From assembly GCA_003533825.1 (NCBI GenBank), contig DQCG01000604.1:6240-11724 (forward strand): 5,485 bases of DNA. The letters are read 5' to 3'. A program made the position numbers and the translations under genes. Positions 5,294 to 5,485 of the stretch are shown here, one piece after another. The DNA is from Phycisphaerales bacterium. GTDB lineage: Bacteria > Planctomycetota > Phycisphaerae > Sedimentisphaerales > Anaerobacaceae. The notes under the pieces are model-generated. The model saw only the letters and a program-made list of their open reading frames with translations. It searched no databases and had not been told where the DNA came from. Position 1 is the first letter of the stretch. The number at the start of each line of letters is the position of its first letter.

Positions 5294-5318
5294 ACAAAAT
5301 CACTATAGGTGATTTTGT
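5294..5318 (+). repeat. Perfect 10-bp hairpin at the predicted transcript start
   Basis: ACAAAATCAC (5294-5303) and GTGATTTTGT (5309-5318) pair perfectly around TATAG. It is not followed by a T-run, so it is not a typical terminator on the plus strand. Lying just after a strong -10 box, it could be an operator for a repressor or a 5'-stabilising hairpin. Confidence 0.55.
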
Positions 5319-5366
5319 CATTTATGATTTATGATTTACTATTTAATATTTTAATATTTCAGGTTT

Positions 5367-5392
5367 CTTCGTGGTTCTTCGTGCTCTTCGTG
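5367..5392. repeat. Three CTTCGTG units in tandem
   Basis: CTTCGTG occurs at 5367-5373, 5377-5383 and 5386-5392, spaced 10 and 9 bases apart. In reverse this is the CACGAAGA-type short repeat I associate with intergenic DNA of several environmental bacterial lineages. Its role is unknown. Confidence 0.5.
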
Positions 5393-5485
5393 GTTTATAC
5401 CCAAGTTGAAAAAACAAAGCCAATTTTGCGGAACTTAAATTTATTTAAAGTCAGCAATAGCAATTACTTAGGGCTTGCTGTGTAG

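Larger units (their letters stand above)
4973..5485. other. Gene-free stretch with repeats and a strong promoter-like site
   Basis: I find no convincing coding region in these 513 bases on either strand. They hold a GTAG...CTAC inverted element (5041-5102), short direct repeats of CGCAATA (about 5115-5135), AT-rich DNA, a promoter-like site (5260-5288), a 10-bp hairpin (5294-5318) and CTTCGTG repeats (5367-5392). The composition fits an intergenic region that has collected small repeats. Confidence 0.6.

Noticed and set aside
5108..5392. A CRISPR array suggested by short repeats
   Set aside because: The repeated words are 7-10 bases with no regular 25-40 base repeats or spacers of constant length, and no cas gene is nearby.

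Overview
The window reads as a piece of a bacterial chromosome, probably from an uncultured environmental bacterium. A Planctomycetota (Phycisphaerae-like) origin is my best guess. It rests on the secreted YdjC-type deacetylase, the secreted HtrA-type protease, and intergenic DNA crowded with small palindromes and CACGAAGA-type repeats. This is inference from general familiarity, not a database match.

Left part (1-2090, minus strand, GC-rich). Three genes point leftwards. A secreted ChbG/YdjC-type carbohydrate deacetylase comes first. One base after it lies a small helical protein of unknown function, so the two look translationally coupled. After a 113-base gap comes the N-terminal half of an HtrA/Deg-type serine protease, cut by the window edge.

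Middle part (2091-3640, AT-rich). Beyond an imperfect palindromic GTCATT element and divergent promoter-like sequences sits a plus-strand gene of clearly lower GC. One 60-base sample gives 21 GC against 40 in a sample from the deacetylase. It encodes a 370-residue protein with a C-terminal TIR-like nucleotide-binding domain of the kind found in CBASS and Pycsar effectors, fused to an N-terminal region I cannot assign. No cyclase or other partner gene is next to it in the window. It looks like an acquired, stand-alone candidate anti-phage effector and is the most interesting object here.

Right part (3641-4450). Three REP-like hairpins carry a GTAG tetranucleotide at the foot (GTAGGATGGGC family). 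They surround a REP-associated Y1/HUH transposase (RAYT). The first hairpin sits just after the TIR-like gene and is followed by a T-run, so it may also act as that gene's terminator.

Far right (4466-5485). A small single-span membrane protein of unknown function is followed by about 510 bases without a gene. That stretch holds another GTAG...CTAC inverted element, a near-consensus promoter (TTGATT, 17 bases, TATAAT) with a 10-bp hairpin at its predicted start point, and CTTCGTG short repeats. Whatever that promoter serves lies beyond the window, or is a short untranslated RNA.
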